From contig JAMXBB010000010.1 of NCBI GenBank assembly GCA_024138015.1, positions 84,543,958 through 84,607,957 of the forward strand: a stretch of DNA of 64,000 nt, written 5' to 3'. The notes under the pieces are model-generated. The model did not search any database, was not told where the DNA came from, and saw only the letters and a list, made by a program, of their open reading frames with translations. The translations under genes and the position numbers were made by a program. Shown here in pieces: positions 12,701-23,849 of this stretch (position 1 is its first letter; each line of letters starts with the position of its first letter). The stretch comes from Lumnitzera littorea (Eukaryota > Streptophyta > Magnoliopsida > Myrtales > Combretaceae).

Positions 12701-13130
12701 CTAGACACTAGGATAGATATGAGATGCCCCACATAGTTACCAAGGAAGGGGATTGTTATAGCATTGCTTTTTAAATAAGAATTTGTATCCATTAGTAGAC
12801 TTTCAAGAAAAAAAAAAGAGAGAAGAGAGACAAAGGAAAAAAATATGAAAGAGGGAGAAAAAGTAAAGGCCTGTCATAAGTTCATGTTGGCTCGAGTGGC
12901 CAAAATTTGGAATTCATGTCATTTACTTCTAAGTCATTCCCCCTGGTGTAGTTTTTTATGTCATTAATTCTTTTTTCAAAAAAAAGAACCTTATCTGTGA
13001 TGCCTTTTTTGTTATAAATGGTTTCCACTAATGTCCTCCTTTGTAAACTTCTTAAGTCAAGAGTTTTTCTTTTTTTTTTTTTTTGAATTGGTTATGCCCC
13101 TCAGTTTTACTTTTTCAACTATCATATAGA
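9742..13130 (+). other. Internal region of Ogre-like element without recognisable coding
   Basis: About 3.4 kb between the PBS and the minisatellite. I found no retroviral zinc knuckle, D-T/S-G protease site, RT YxDD or integrase DDE motif in any frame. A homopurine run of about 85 bases (12008-12090, mostly A and G in AAAG/GAAA steps) produces overlapping minus-strand frames rich in Phe and Leu, which I regard as spurious. The region probably derives from untranslated parts of a full-length element. Confidence 0.55.
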
Positions 13131-14700
13131 GTTTTAGCGAGCCTGTAGGGTGCTTACCCTTTATTTATTTTCTTAGGGATCTAGCAAGCTTATAGAGCGT
13201 TGTCCCTATCTGTATTCACTTATAAGGTTTTATCCAGCTCATAGAGCGCTATCTTCATCCATATCTTCATCGGGGTTCTAGCTAGCTCATAGAGCGCTGT
13301 CTCGATCCACTTTTCTTTAGGGCACTTGCTAACTCAAGGAGTACTTTGCCTATTCTTTTTAGGGTCTTAGTTAGGTCAAGGAGCACTTTGTCCATTCACT
13401 TAAGGTCTTAATTAGCTTCGTCTCATCTTGGTTAGTTAGCCCATAGGGGTACGACTAAGTCCCCATTATCATTTTAGGATCTTAGCCATCTCAAAGAGCG
13501 CTTCGTACATCTCATCTTGGTTAGTCAACTTATAGGGGTACGACCAAGTCGTTAATATCTTTTTAAGGTCTTAACCAGCTCAAGGAGTGCTTTGTCTGTC
13601 TTATCTTGGTTAGTCATCCCATAGGGGGCACGACAAAGTTTTTAATATCTTTTTAGGGTCTGAGCTAGCTCAAGGAACTCTTTGCCTGTCTTATCTTGGT
13701 TAGTCAGCCTATAGGGGGGGCACGAACAAGTCCTTAATATCTCATTAGGGTCTTAGTTAGCTCAAGCAGCACTTCTCCTGTCTTATCTTAGTTAGTCAGC
13801 CCATAGGGGGCATGACTAAGTGCTTAATATTGCTTTAGGGTCTTAGCTAGCTCAAGGAGTGCTTTACTCGTCTCATCTTGGTTAATTAACCCATAGGGGC
13901 ACGACCAAGTCCTTAGTATCACTTTAGGGTCTTTGCCAGCTCAAGGAGTGCTTTGCCTATCTCATCTTAGTTAGTCGGCTCATGGGGGAACAACCAAGTT
14001 GTCAATATCTCTTTAGGGTCTTAACTAGCTTATGGAGTGATTCGCCTATCCTATCCTGGTTAATCAGCCCACAGGGAACACAACCAAGTCTTTAATATCT
14101 TTTTAGGGTCTTAGCTAGCTTAACGAGCGCTTTACTTGTCTCAACTTGGTTAGTCAGCCTATAAAGGGGTACAACTAAGTTCTTAATATCACTTTAGGGT
14201 CTTAATTAGCTTATAGAGCGCTTTGCCTGTCCTATCTTGGTTAGTCAACTCATAAGGGGTACGACTAAGTCCTCAGTATCACTTTAAGGTCTTAGCCAAC
14301 TTAAGGAGCAATTTGCCCATCTCATTTTAGTTAGTTAGCCTATAGGTGCATGACTAAGTCCTCAATATTTCTTTAGGGTCTTAACTATCTCAAGGAGTGC
14401 TTCACCCATCTCATATTGGTTAGTCAGCTTACAAGGTACAACCAAGTCTTTAATATCTTTTTAGAATCTTAGCCAGCTCATAGAGTGCTTTGCCTGTCAC
14501 ATCTTTGTTAGTCACCTCATAAGGGCACGATTAAGTCTTTGATTCTTTTTAGGGTCTTAATCAACTTAGAAGAGCATGACCAGGTTCTCATTTAGAGGTA
14601 GCTTATGGAGTGTTTTACTCGTTCATTTAAGATAGTTAGCTCATAGGGTGCTATCCTCTTTTCAATACCTTTAGGGTTCTTGCTAACCTATAAGGGCGGT
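13131..14700 (+). repeat. Minisatellite in presumed 3' UTR of Ogre-like element
   Basis: The repeat has two phases. From 13131 to about 13420 there are six short units of about 42-52 bp, each with a version of GGGTCTTAGCTAGCTCAAGG followed by AGCGCTTTG. From about 13425 to 14560 the unit doubles to about 89-92 bp by gaining a second half carrying CTTGGTTAGTCAGCC and ACGACCAAGTCC. TTGGTTAG-type motifs occur at 13428, 13517, 13606, 13696, 13788, 13878, 13967, 14056, 14146, 14237, 14327, 14416 and about 14514. A degenerate tail reaches about 14700. It ends about 165 bp before the 3' LTR. Confidence 0.9.
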
Positions 14701-14853
14701 ACCCTTACCATTGTTTTTTTTTTAAGTTTTATCACCAATGGACTGGTCTTAAGATAGCTAACTAGTCGTAGCGCTTCTTACGACAGAGTTATCTCCAAGG
14801 TAAAATAGTGTCTGTTTTGTCTTTGTGGTAAGGTTTTACTCAAACTTTACCAT

Positions 14854-14866
14854 AAAGAGGAGTAGT
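14854..14866 (+). other. Polypurine tract of Ogre-like element
   Basis: AAAGAGGAGTAGT directly precedes the 3' LTR start TGTAAATACC at 14867. Two T bases interrupt an otherwise purine run. This is the expected position for the plus-strand primer. Confidence 0.55.
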
Positions 14867-15153
14867 TGTAAATACCTAATTTTTTGTCATCTCATTTTTG
14901 TACCTTAAAAAGAGTCCTAGTTCAAAAATTTTTAAAAATAATAATAAAAATAAATAAAAAATAGAAGAAAAAAATGGTAAAAATACAAAAAAATGAATAA
15001 AAGAAAAATTATAAAGATTTTTTAGAAAAATAGATTTTTAGAAAGTAAAACGTTTTAAGGTTAATAGATTTTGTTTTAACTCATTTCAAGTAACTTTATT
15101 TTAGAAGGTTATGTAACTTAGATATAATTTAATTATATTAAATATTAAGGTAT

Positions 15154-15232
15154 AGGCCAATGGCCTAATAGATAAGCACTTGAATATTAGCATTAGGTTG
15201 GCTTGAGGTCTTGGGTTCAAATCTCATTAAGC
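15154..15232 (+). other. tRNA-like module with A box and B box inside LTR
   Basis: TGGCCTAATAGATAAGC at about 15161 fits an RNA polymerase III A box, and GGTTCAAATCT at 15214 fits a B box, spaced as in a tRNA gene or SINE head. It lies in U3, upstream of the TATA box. A related module occurs on the opposite strand at 26505-26583 in the minus-oriented LTR, and a truncated copy in the 5' LTR. The stems are too decayed for a working tRNA. Confidence 0.55.
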
Positions 15233-15419
15233 ACATATGTACATTTTATTTTTTCTTCCATTTGCGGAATCAATTGAGCATACGGGATTCTTTTTCCAAA
15301 TCTAATCTTATCAAATCTTTTAAATCTAATTCGATTTTTATCAATATGGATTCAAATCGATAAAGAAGATTTGATATGGAGTCTTATATATATATAGATG
15401 GTGCGGTGTAAAACAAAGA

Positions 15420-16612
15420 AAAAGAATTTACACACTTGCCTCAACAAAAAAAAAAAAAAAAAAAAACTGCCATCGACTCCCCTTTCTCACAACAAACCGA
15501 AGTCTTACTCCATCACCATCCTCGTCGCAACTAAGCAATTCACGCACACTAACTTTTACTCAGCACAAACTCTGGACAGAAACTCCTGCCGTGACCCCCA
15601 CTGATCGAGCTGAACATGGTGACAGTCACAACCACCCTTGTTGTAACGTGCAGCAGTCGCCAACACACGATCAGCACCATCCCAATCAATGTAGCACTTG
15701 GCTGAACATACATAAACATGTACAGTGACAGCCACAGCTGCTCACTCTCACGACCACTCTCACTAACGCCTGATGCGAACACCACTTCACCGATTACATA
15801 CACCTACACCACTTCACCCACTGCACTGACCACGACTAGCCCATCCACTGACACATACTTGACACTATTGCACACAACACTGAAGCATGCCTAAGAACAC
15901 AACAGATACTGCAGTACACATGGCCAACACCAACAACACTCCACAGACAACACAAGTCCATCATCTTCGTCTAACCGCAAACGCACAAACACAATAAATC
16001 TCCAGCCACACACAGCACAGATGCTGACCAATCTTTAAACTCCACACCCCATGAAGAACACTGAGATTGAAGAATAGTAGCGACGACCCATCATCAAGCA
16101 CGCCTGACTCACACAACAATCCAATCCCCAAACCGTAACTAGTGACGACTAAACACTAGTGATCAATCATGCAAGTTACTGTCCATCCTCACACCTATCA
16201 TCTTCGATCAACGCTGCAATCCCCTGTCCTCCACACGTCCAACATAAGCCGCTGCACAGTCCATCCGTTGTCCACTCATGCTCTAAAGTTTCTCCAGCCC
16301 ACAAACTATCACACCGATCTATACGCTCTATTGTCCCCATCCTTACACTTTGCACACATAAGCACCAAGCATGACACAATCCAACAAGCACACGGCCACA
16401 TCCATAATGCCACAACAATTCTACGCCGACTGATCAGCACGCACCGATCACGGCCATGACCCTTGTCAGGAACCCATACTCCGAGCTACTGTCCTTTCTG
16501 CACAAACACAACATAACCCACAATCATAGTCATTGCCCAAATACGATCATAGCCTTACACACAACTGCACACTAACGCCACTGTCCACGTACGCCCAACT
16601 CATATCAACCAA
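15420..16612 (+). other. CA-rich, G-poor LTR island (3' copy)
   Basis: Sister of 7680-8880 with the same skew. Long stretches align nearly base for base, such as CATCACCATCCTCGTCGCAA. Open frames differ between the two copies, which argues against coding. Confidence 0.7.
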
Positions 16613-17070
16613 TTCGGGTTCGGTTCTTCAATTTTTATTTATTTATGAAATATATTATATATTATATTATATTTATTTATTTGATGTAGGTTCTTTAGTA
16701 GTGGTTTAATAGTAATATATATATATATATATATATATGTCTTAGTTTAGAAATTTTTTTTAGTATTAGGTCTTTTCTAGGATTTCTCATTTAGAAAAAT
16801 TATTTTTTGGAAATAAAAATTAATAAAAAAAACCTTCTAAAAATATTAATTAGGATGTTTTAGAAAGTTTTTTTCATAAAATAAAAACACTTGAGAATTA
16901 GGGCCATTTTAGAATTTTATTTGAATAAATTAAGTTAATAAACACGTAAACTTAATCATTTTTTTTTCAAAGTTAAAAATAAACTAATATGCTAAAGCTT
17001 TCAAAAAGAACTATGGTCGTTTAATTCCGATTAATAGGTACGTAAGTATCTTTTAGGTGACGTTGAAATC

Positions 17071-17363
17071 GAGAGAATTACAACGGAGGGAATCAACATT
17101 TGAAGGTAAGTTCAAATAGTAAATGAATGTTTTAAAAAGTTTAAAAAAGGGATTATTATTTCATAAAGTGGTTCAAATAAGGAATCAACGTCTCATAAAG
17201 TAATTCAAATAATTTTATGAATTAACTATTATGAATCCCTCATTTGATTGATGCCTCATTTGAACTTTTCAAAACATTTATCCCTTATTTGAATTACTTT
17301 GAAACGTTGGTCTCCTATTTGAACTTATCCCTAAACGTTGATTCTTTCCGTTGTAATTTTCCC
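17071..17363. mobile_element. Mutator-like MITE, 293 bp
   Basis: Absent from the sister LTR at the matching site (about 9310). The terminal inverted repeats are about 45 bp, beginning GAGAGAATTACAAC on the left and GGGAAAATTACAAC on the right strand, and continuing through AATCAAC and AAGTTCAAATAG. The flanks CGTTGAAATC (17061-17070) and TATTAAAATC (17364-17373) form an imperfect 10-bp duplication whose three mismatches are all C/T or G/A. TIR sequence and duplication length point to a MULE-type MITE. It has no coding capacity. Confidence 0.8.
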
Positions 17364-17788
17364 TATTAAAATCTATAAAAACTTAGGTTTTTTTATTGTT
17401 TCATTTATTTATTTTAATTTTTCTTAAAAATATCAAAAAAGGATAATTTTGAAAAATGAAACCTAATTTCAAAAAATGGGTAGTGGTACTCGTTAGATTT
17501 AATAGGTTAGCCCTCGAATTCGAAATCCTCTAGTTTTTTATCAAATTGAAATTAAAGATCAATAGTTAAATCATAGTTAATCCACCCAATTAATTATAAT
17601 TTCTCTTTTTCTTGACTCCGATCGGGTGCCAACTTCAAAAGTTTTTTTTTTTTAATTTTAAAAAGAAGAACTGGAATTTCCCAATTTCTTTAGTTGGGGA
17701 TTAATATTAAATGAGTTAAGATTTAGTATTAATTAGAAAGTAGGAAATCAAATTAAAAAATAAAGAAACTGAAAATTTAGGCTTGACA

Positions 17789-17793
17789 ATCGT
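17789..17793. other. Target duplication of Ogre-like element, right copy
   Basis: ATCGT directly follows the 3' LTR. It pairs with ATTGT at 7123-7127. Confidence 0.6.
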
Positions 17794-18042
17794 AGTCATC
17801 ATTTCAACTTAATTTTTGAATGAATTCTCTTCGACACTTACTATCTTTGGATTATCCTTCAAAATAGATACAATTCCTTTCAAAAATCGCCTAAATTCTT
17901 ATCTTTTCACCTTATTGCTTTATTTAAGTCTTGAAATAAAAAATAACTCATACCAATAGTAATTTTGACGAAATTATGTCAAAAATAAATCAAAATATCT
18001 AGAAAAATAATATTAAGGATGAGTGTAATTTTACACTTATCA
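17794..18042 (-). repeat. Athila-like 3' LTR, second part
   Basis: Resumes the LTR interrupted at 7127 and matches about 35645-35894: both contain TTCGACACTT, a TTATC phrase and GAGTGTAATTTTACACTTAT or its equivalent. On the minus strand the LTR starts TGATAAGTGTAAAATTACAC. Confidence 0.8.
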
Positions 18043-19600
18043 AATCTCTCCACACTTAGACATTTGTTTGTCCTCAAATAAATTAATTAATCCTTAACAA
18101 GGATTAATAAATGAAATCAAGACAAGATTTTCCATGTGAACTACTATTATTCAAGAATTATAAATATTTTTGAGTTAACCCCACTAATGGATGTTACATC
18201 TCTTAAAACTTCTTAGTAACTTATGCGTTCCACTCCTTGTTCACCTTTTTAATGCATCTTGGATACAAATACTAGAATTCAATGGTTAATTCCTGTAAAC
18301 CGATATTTAATCATGAAATTTAATAAAGGATTCTCTCCTAAATTTATCTAATTTTTACTTAGTCCAGCAAAAACCATACACAACTCCTTTCTATTTAGCT
18401 AAGATGTATATAAATCTCTCTAAATTCTACTAAGCACCATAATCAAGAGTAAATACATGTTATATCTACTCATTCCCCTAATAATAAGTTCTACTAATTG
18501 GCTTTTAATTCAATTAATTATCAAAGTTATTAGCAGTTGGAAGGCATCTTGCTCTTTTGGGGACCAAGGCCGATCCTTATTAAATCAACTGTTTTTATAA
18601 TTAACATTAATAGTAGGAAAATACCTTACTCTTTTAAGTGACCAAGACCAAGCCTTATCAATTTTTCTTTCATTAACCTTTCTTTTATTTTTTTTTCTTT
18701 TTCAAGTAAATTGGCAATGGAAAAAAATCTCGCTCTTCTGAGGGACTGAGACTAATCCTTACCAACTACTCTTTATCAACTTATTGTTAATTATGCCCTT
18801 AGCGAATTAAATTCTCAAAAGAAAATTACAAGAGATAAGCTTCATTTACTTATTTATTAAGAACTATAGAACTCTAAAAATAAAAAAAAAATGGATAAGT
18901 ATACATCTAAGTAAATTTCAAAAGTAGCGTATAACTAAAGCTCAACCATAATTTTTAATTAATTAATGTCTTGGAATCCCGAGTTGAATAACACGTAACT
19001 TTCATTCCAAAGAAATTCTACTATTCAATTCTAGTAACATGTTCCATATACAATAGTGACTTAGGAAAATTTATTTACAAGTACTATTTTCTTATTAAAT
19101 GAGGATTGCAAATTTGAAAAAAAAAAAAGAAAAAATTTGGGTTAAAACAGTAATAGTTTGATTACTAAATAATAATAGTGTACCCCTTCCGTACACTTAA
19201 TTTGGTACATTAGTCTCAATGTACCTAATTCTAAATTATAGGAAAAATAATTGCAAACAAGTATGGTGGAGAAGAAAATATAGATATGGGAAAAATGATA
19301 CTCCTCTAAATATTTAGATTGCTGGAAATATCTATGAGAATTCACTACGAATAATTTGAAGTTATCAACTTAAGAGAGATCTAAATAAACACACCGGGAA
19401 AAAAGCTAAATGCATATGTAAGGAAAAGAAAATTTTATCATTTTATTGAATTGAAAGAACTTGAACATAAATTTGAAAAGTAAGGAAACTAGAAATTGCA
19501 ACTAACTAACCGACAATTATTGAAACTAAACATCAAGTCATCAAAATAAAGAACATCTAAACAAAATAAATAAACACTATATTTTTAGAAATAGTCTAAG
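18043..19600 (-). other. Athila-like 3' untranslated region and polypurine stretch
   Basis: On the minus strand the sequence next to the LTR reads AAGTGTGGAGAGATT (18043-18057), a purine-rich stretch in the position of the polypurine tract. The rest is AT-rich with no supported gene. Two phrases of the form CTTGCTCTTTTGGGGACCAAGGC recur with changes near 18548, 18626 and 18730, spaced roughly 80-100 bp: a weak tandem repeat. Confidence 0.5.
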
Positions 19601-20106
19601 TCTTCTTTGATGGTCTCATCTTTTGAATTAATGTTTATTAGTTTATTCTCTTCATTGCCCTGTGATGTCTTCTCTTATGTCCTTGATGTCACTTTCTCCT
19701 CCTTATCCTCCTATTTAATAGGCCTCTCTACATTAATTGATTCCTCATTCATTAAGGTAGGAATTTTCATCTTGACTTGGTCGATGAGGTTGCTATAAAA
19801 CTCCACCATCATGCTTGAAAAACCTTTTTTAGGATTGTTCAGTTATCTCCTAAGAATCCCCCAATTTCTAAACTTCCTTTACCAATGCATCATTGTTATA
19901 GAGTTTTGACTTTCTTTCCTTTTTGGGGTGGCTTATCAACTTCATTAAGGAGGAGTCTTATTTGGTGGAAAGTTGATAAGGTCATTGGGGTGACATTGTT
20001 GATCATGGTCAACTATAGGTTATCAACAAGGAGTTTGAGTTGTTTTGCTAAAACTGTCACATATGGTCTACATCCCAATTGGTTCACTTGGGCATTGGTT
20101 GCTTGA
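19600..20106 (-). pseudogene. C-terminal part of ATHILA-type ORF, broken
   Basis: On the minus strand from about 20106 downward the sequence reads ATNAQVNQLGCRPYVTVLAK, QLKLLVDNL, a stop, and later MTLSTFHQIRLL. This resembles the later part of the ORF that lies between integrase and the 3' LTR in Athila-group elements. The first half lies at 27047-27620, on the other side of the inserted LTR cluster. A middle portion seems to be missing, judged from the usual domain length. Function of the family is unknown. Confidence 0.45.
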
Positions 20107-22292
20107 TGTCACATATAAAAAGCGAGTGCAAGGGTTAGCAAACTCCTTGTTGATAATTTTAATCATATCAAGTCGAGTCGAATCGGATCGTTTAGTATCA
20201 AATTAAATGATGGTAAGTGATCGATTTAATAAATCTTACATCAGTAAAATATCAGGCTTTATTAAAATAATTTTAATCTAGTCCGATATAAAGAAGATTT
20301 TTTTATCTAATTTATTTTAAGTTAGGATAGACTTAGGATTTATTAAATATATTATTAGGTTAAATCAAATTAGATTGGATTAGGTCCAGAAAATAGAAAA
20401 CCCAAATTGAATAGAATTTTTAGAAGTTAGGTCGAATCTCTGAAAAATCATTATTGTATCTTTCAAATCTATAACTAAAATAATACAAAAGATATAATTG
20501 AGGGTATTATAAATAGAACTTTGGTAGTGGACTTGAGTTTTTTTTTTTATTTTTAATTACACATCCTACAATTTACAACACAATCCCTAAATACAATTCA
20601 CCCATACTACCACAATTTACCGAATACAAGCTGAAGTCCACTGACCCACACATACACTTACGCGACCCGTATGCCCCTGTCCCTCATCTACAGCCCTCCA
20701 CATGATCAGCCGTACGTCCTCAATCTCTATTGCACACGACTGAACGCCACAGCACACAATCCATCACCTGACCAATCTGCTCTTGCCCTTAACATCCACC
20801 TTTGCCTTCCATACCCGCAACATACAGTTCCTGACCGACGTCCAATCCCCTACCACGCAACACAGTTCTTGATCGAAGCACTCACACGCACGAAGAACAA
20901 ACACACTTACTAAAGCACCCCCTGACCATCCCCTGACACACACATTGTCCCTCCATCAACAAACAACACATCGAAGCAAACTGACAACACTGCCTCAACT
21001 GCACCGCAAGCCTGATCTTAAGCTATACGCACATCGAATCTTGATCTTACATGCACAGCGAACTAACCGAGAGCGCTTACACAGTTAACACTCCAGTACT
21101 TGGTCGTACATACTAAATTCACTTGCACAATTCACACTGACCAGACATAGCACGATTTTCACTCGCTCACATCACACACGCTGAACTCCATGTGACAAAC
21201 CCCCTTTATGAACAGCACATACAACAGTTCACTGTACGATGCACACCGCATACCGAAGCCCACTCACGCATGATCACGATGCACCATTGACAAGTGTCTC
21301 AATCACACGTGACTTAAACGGTTTAGGTAAAATAAAAAAATTATTATTTTTATTTATTTATCTTATTTTATTAGTTAGTTTAATTATTTTTTACTAATTT
21401 ATTTTTCGTAAGTGCAGTTTTTTTTTTATTATTTTCATATTTCTTGTTTTTTTTTTTAGATAATCTCAATTTCTAATAAATTTAACTCAATTACGTTTTT
21501 TAGTAAAATTTCATTTAAAAAAAACATATCTAGACACGTATCTAAATACGTATCTTGTAGTGAGGATTTAAAAAATATGTATCTAGATCATATCTTGTGG
21601 TTGAGATATGTATTTAGATCGTATTTTAATAGATCTAGTATATAGGATTTAGAAAAGATATCTTTTGATACATAGTAAGTTTTTTTTTTTAAATAAAAAT
21701 CTTAATCTGAGTTTTTCATAAAGATTTAATTAGTTAGAGTTTTCTTTAATTAGTAAAATTAGATTTCTTAGGTTTTAAAAAAAAAATAAATTAAGGGTTA
21801 AATAAACATATATTTGGCTTGATTTTCAAAAATAAAAGAAATCCACCAACTAAATATTTTATAAAAAAAAAAAAAACTACATTGGTTTAATCCCGACTAA
21901 TGGGTACATAAGTACCTTGAGTTAACTGTATGAAAAATAAAAAAAAAAAACTTTATTTTTCCTTTTTCTTGAAAAATTTGTAATAAAAATAAAGTCCATT
22001 AATTGATTTTTTTTTAATTTTTACATAGTGATTTAGTTTTTATAGGTTAACCCCCAAACTCTATTTTTCTAAAAATCATTTTCTTAGAAAATCTGTGGAT
22101 CAATGGCTGGAAAACCCTAAATTCACTTTTTACCAATTGAACTAGTTGATGACTACGAATTTTTTAAATATTTTTTTTTCAAAACATTTTTTTAATGAAA
22201 AATGTTTCTTTAATTTTATGTTGAGTAATTTATATTAAGCGAGTTAGACTTAATATAGATTAAATTAAGGAAAACCAAAATAGGGCTCGATA
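20107..22292 (+). repeat. Ogre/Tat-type LTR, plus orientation, second subfamily
   Basis: Same plan as the LTRs at 7128 and 14867: AT-rich start (TGTCACATATAAAAAGCG), TATA-like TATAAATAG at about 20510, CA-rich island 20570-21315, a GGGTACATAAGTACC motif near 21901, a GTTAACCCCC phrase near 22046, and end GGGCTCGATA at 22292. Similarity to the first element is at family level only. The start is uncertain. No PBS is readable after the end. Confidence 0.5.
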
Positions 22293-23849
22293 AGTATCCA
22301 ATGGAGAACTTATTGTGTCAGGTTTTTTAAGTAAAATCTTTATGTAAATTTTGGGTTAAATTTTCTCACCACTCAATTTTAACCAATAAGTGGTGTTAAG
22401 CCTAGTTTTTTTCTCCAAGTTTATTCATAAATTATTCTTCTTTAAATTGATCGATATTAAACCCGACTCGTTTAATATTGATTTTTGACTAAGTTTTAAA
22501 GAAAACCGGTTCTTTTAACTTTGAAAGTATCTTAGAGTCGCCACTTAACCGAAGTTGAGAAAAAGAGTTAAATTGTAACCAATTGGATGAATTAATTACA
22601 ATTTAGATACTAATTTTTCGATAGAACCGATTTTTGTTAAAACGATTTTTGAAAATCAGAGATCTAGATCTGGGAGTTATCCTATTAAACCCTAAACGAG
22701 TACTACTTTTACCCTTCTGGAATTAATTTTGCTTTTTAAATGCCTTTCTTATAATATTTATTTACTAGCTCTAATTGAAATTATGCTTATTTATAAAAAA
22801 TAAGGATTTAAAGAATTAACTAAGAAAAGGGAGAAAATATTTTTTTTTTTATATTTTAAGTTGCTCTGTACATACGGATGCGTACGTACCTGCTGTTTGG
22901 GATCAGACTTCCGTAATTCGTTCACTAAAAACATTAGTGAATTGAGTTGATTTTAATTTTTGAAAGGAGATTAGGTTTACATTTTTATGCGTTTCAATTT
23001 ATTTAAAGAAATTCTCTAAGAGTCCTAATTAGGGCTTTATTCTTGGAAACTTTAAAGTAGTTCTAATTTGGAAATGGTCCATTTATTTTTATTTTTATTT
23101 TTTGAAAGTTGATTTTCTAAGTGAGAAAATAACTTCATTATTTTTTTTTTATTTATTTATTTACTTTTTATTCTTTTTTTTTGGTTAAAATGTGAAAATA
23201 ACTAAAAATAAAACTAAATGCTTCTTCCTTTTCTTTTCTTCTTTTTTAAAATTTTTTTTTCTTTTGTTTTCTCTTTATCTTTTTTTTTTTTTTTTTACAA
23301 TTACATCCCATGGGCACAAATAATACTAAATAAATGATTAAAAATACAAAACAATACAAATAGCTAAATAAGGATTGGATAAGGGAAAGAGTGAAAGTCA
23401 GACTAGGGACTTCGAATCAAGTTGGTTCGAATTAGGTTGGATTGGGGCTCCATGCAGGTCGAAATGGCAGTGGCTAAGGGATGTGTCTAGGGTGTATCTA
23501 GGTATTTTTTCAGGTGGGTAAACCCATTTTCATGGGTACCTTATTGATGATGGGGGGTTTAACGAGGGTGCCGTAGGTTAACTCGGTCGATGGTGTTGGT
23601 TGGTGGTGTTTGTTGCCGTGGTGGGTTATGCGAGAGAGAGTTCATGGGTAAGAGAAGGTGTGCGTATTGGTGTTGTTGTGAGCATGGATGTGTGGATGCT
23701 CAATGGAGCTTGGCCAATTGTGCTTAGCCATGATTGGTGGAGCTGAGAGAGAGAAGGATGGGGATGGTCAAGGGGCTGCTATTGCAAAAAAGAGAGTTAG
23801 GGTGGTTCTATATCGTATGTATGTCCTTATTCAAAATAGAAAGAAGGTG

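Larger units (their letters stand above)
7128..17788 (+). mobile_element. Non-autonomous Ogre/Tat-like LTR retrotransposon
   Basis: Two long direct repeats (7128-9721 and 14867-17788) begin TGTAGACACC or TGTAAATACC and end in matching sequence. They are flanked by ATTGT/ATCGT. A decayed PBS follows the 5' LTR and a purine-rich tract precedes the 3' LTR. The internal region (about 5.1 kb) shows no gag, protease, RT or integrase motif in any frame, so it looks like a large non-autonomous derivative relying on enzymes of a full-length relative. The LTRs differ at roughly one base in seven by eye, so the insertion is old. The LTR layout (TACGTA-type motif, CA-rich island) and the PBS suggest the Ogre/Tat lineage. 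Lineage is inference; the element structure is seen directly. Confidence 0.8.
14867..17788 (+). repeat. 3' LTR of Ogre-like element
   Basis: It repeats the 5' LTR in the same order: U3, a complete tRNA-like module (15154-15232), TATA box (15385-15396), CA-rich island (15420-16612), TA repeat near 16715, a TACGTAAGTATC motif at about 17039, and end GGCTTGACA at 17788. It is about 330 bp longer than the 5' LTR, mostly because of a MITE at 17071-17363 and the retained tRNA-like module. Confidence 0.8.

Noticed and set aside
13131..14700. Regularly spaced repeats that could be mistaken for a CRISPR array
   Set aside because: The repeat units are contiguous and vary along their whole length, with no unique spacers, and the context is a plant retrotransposon.
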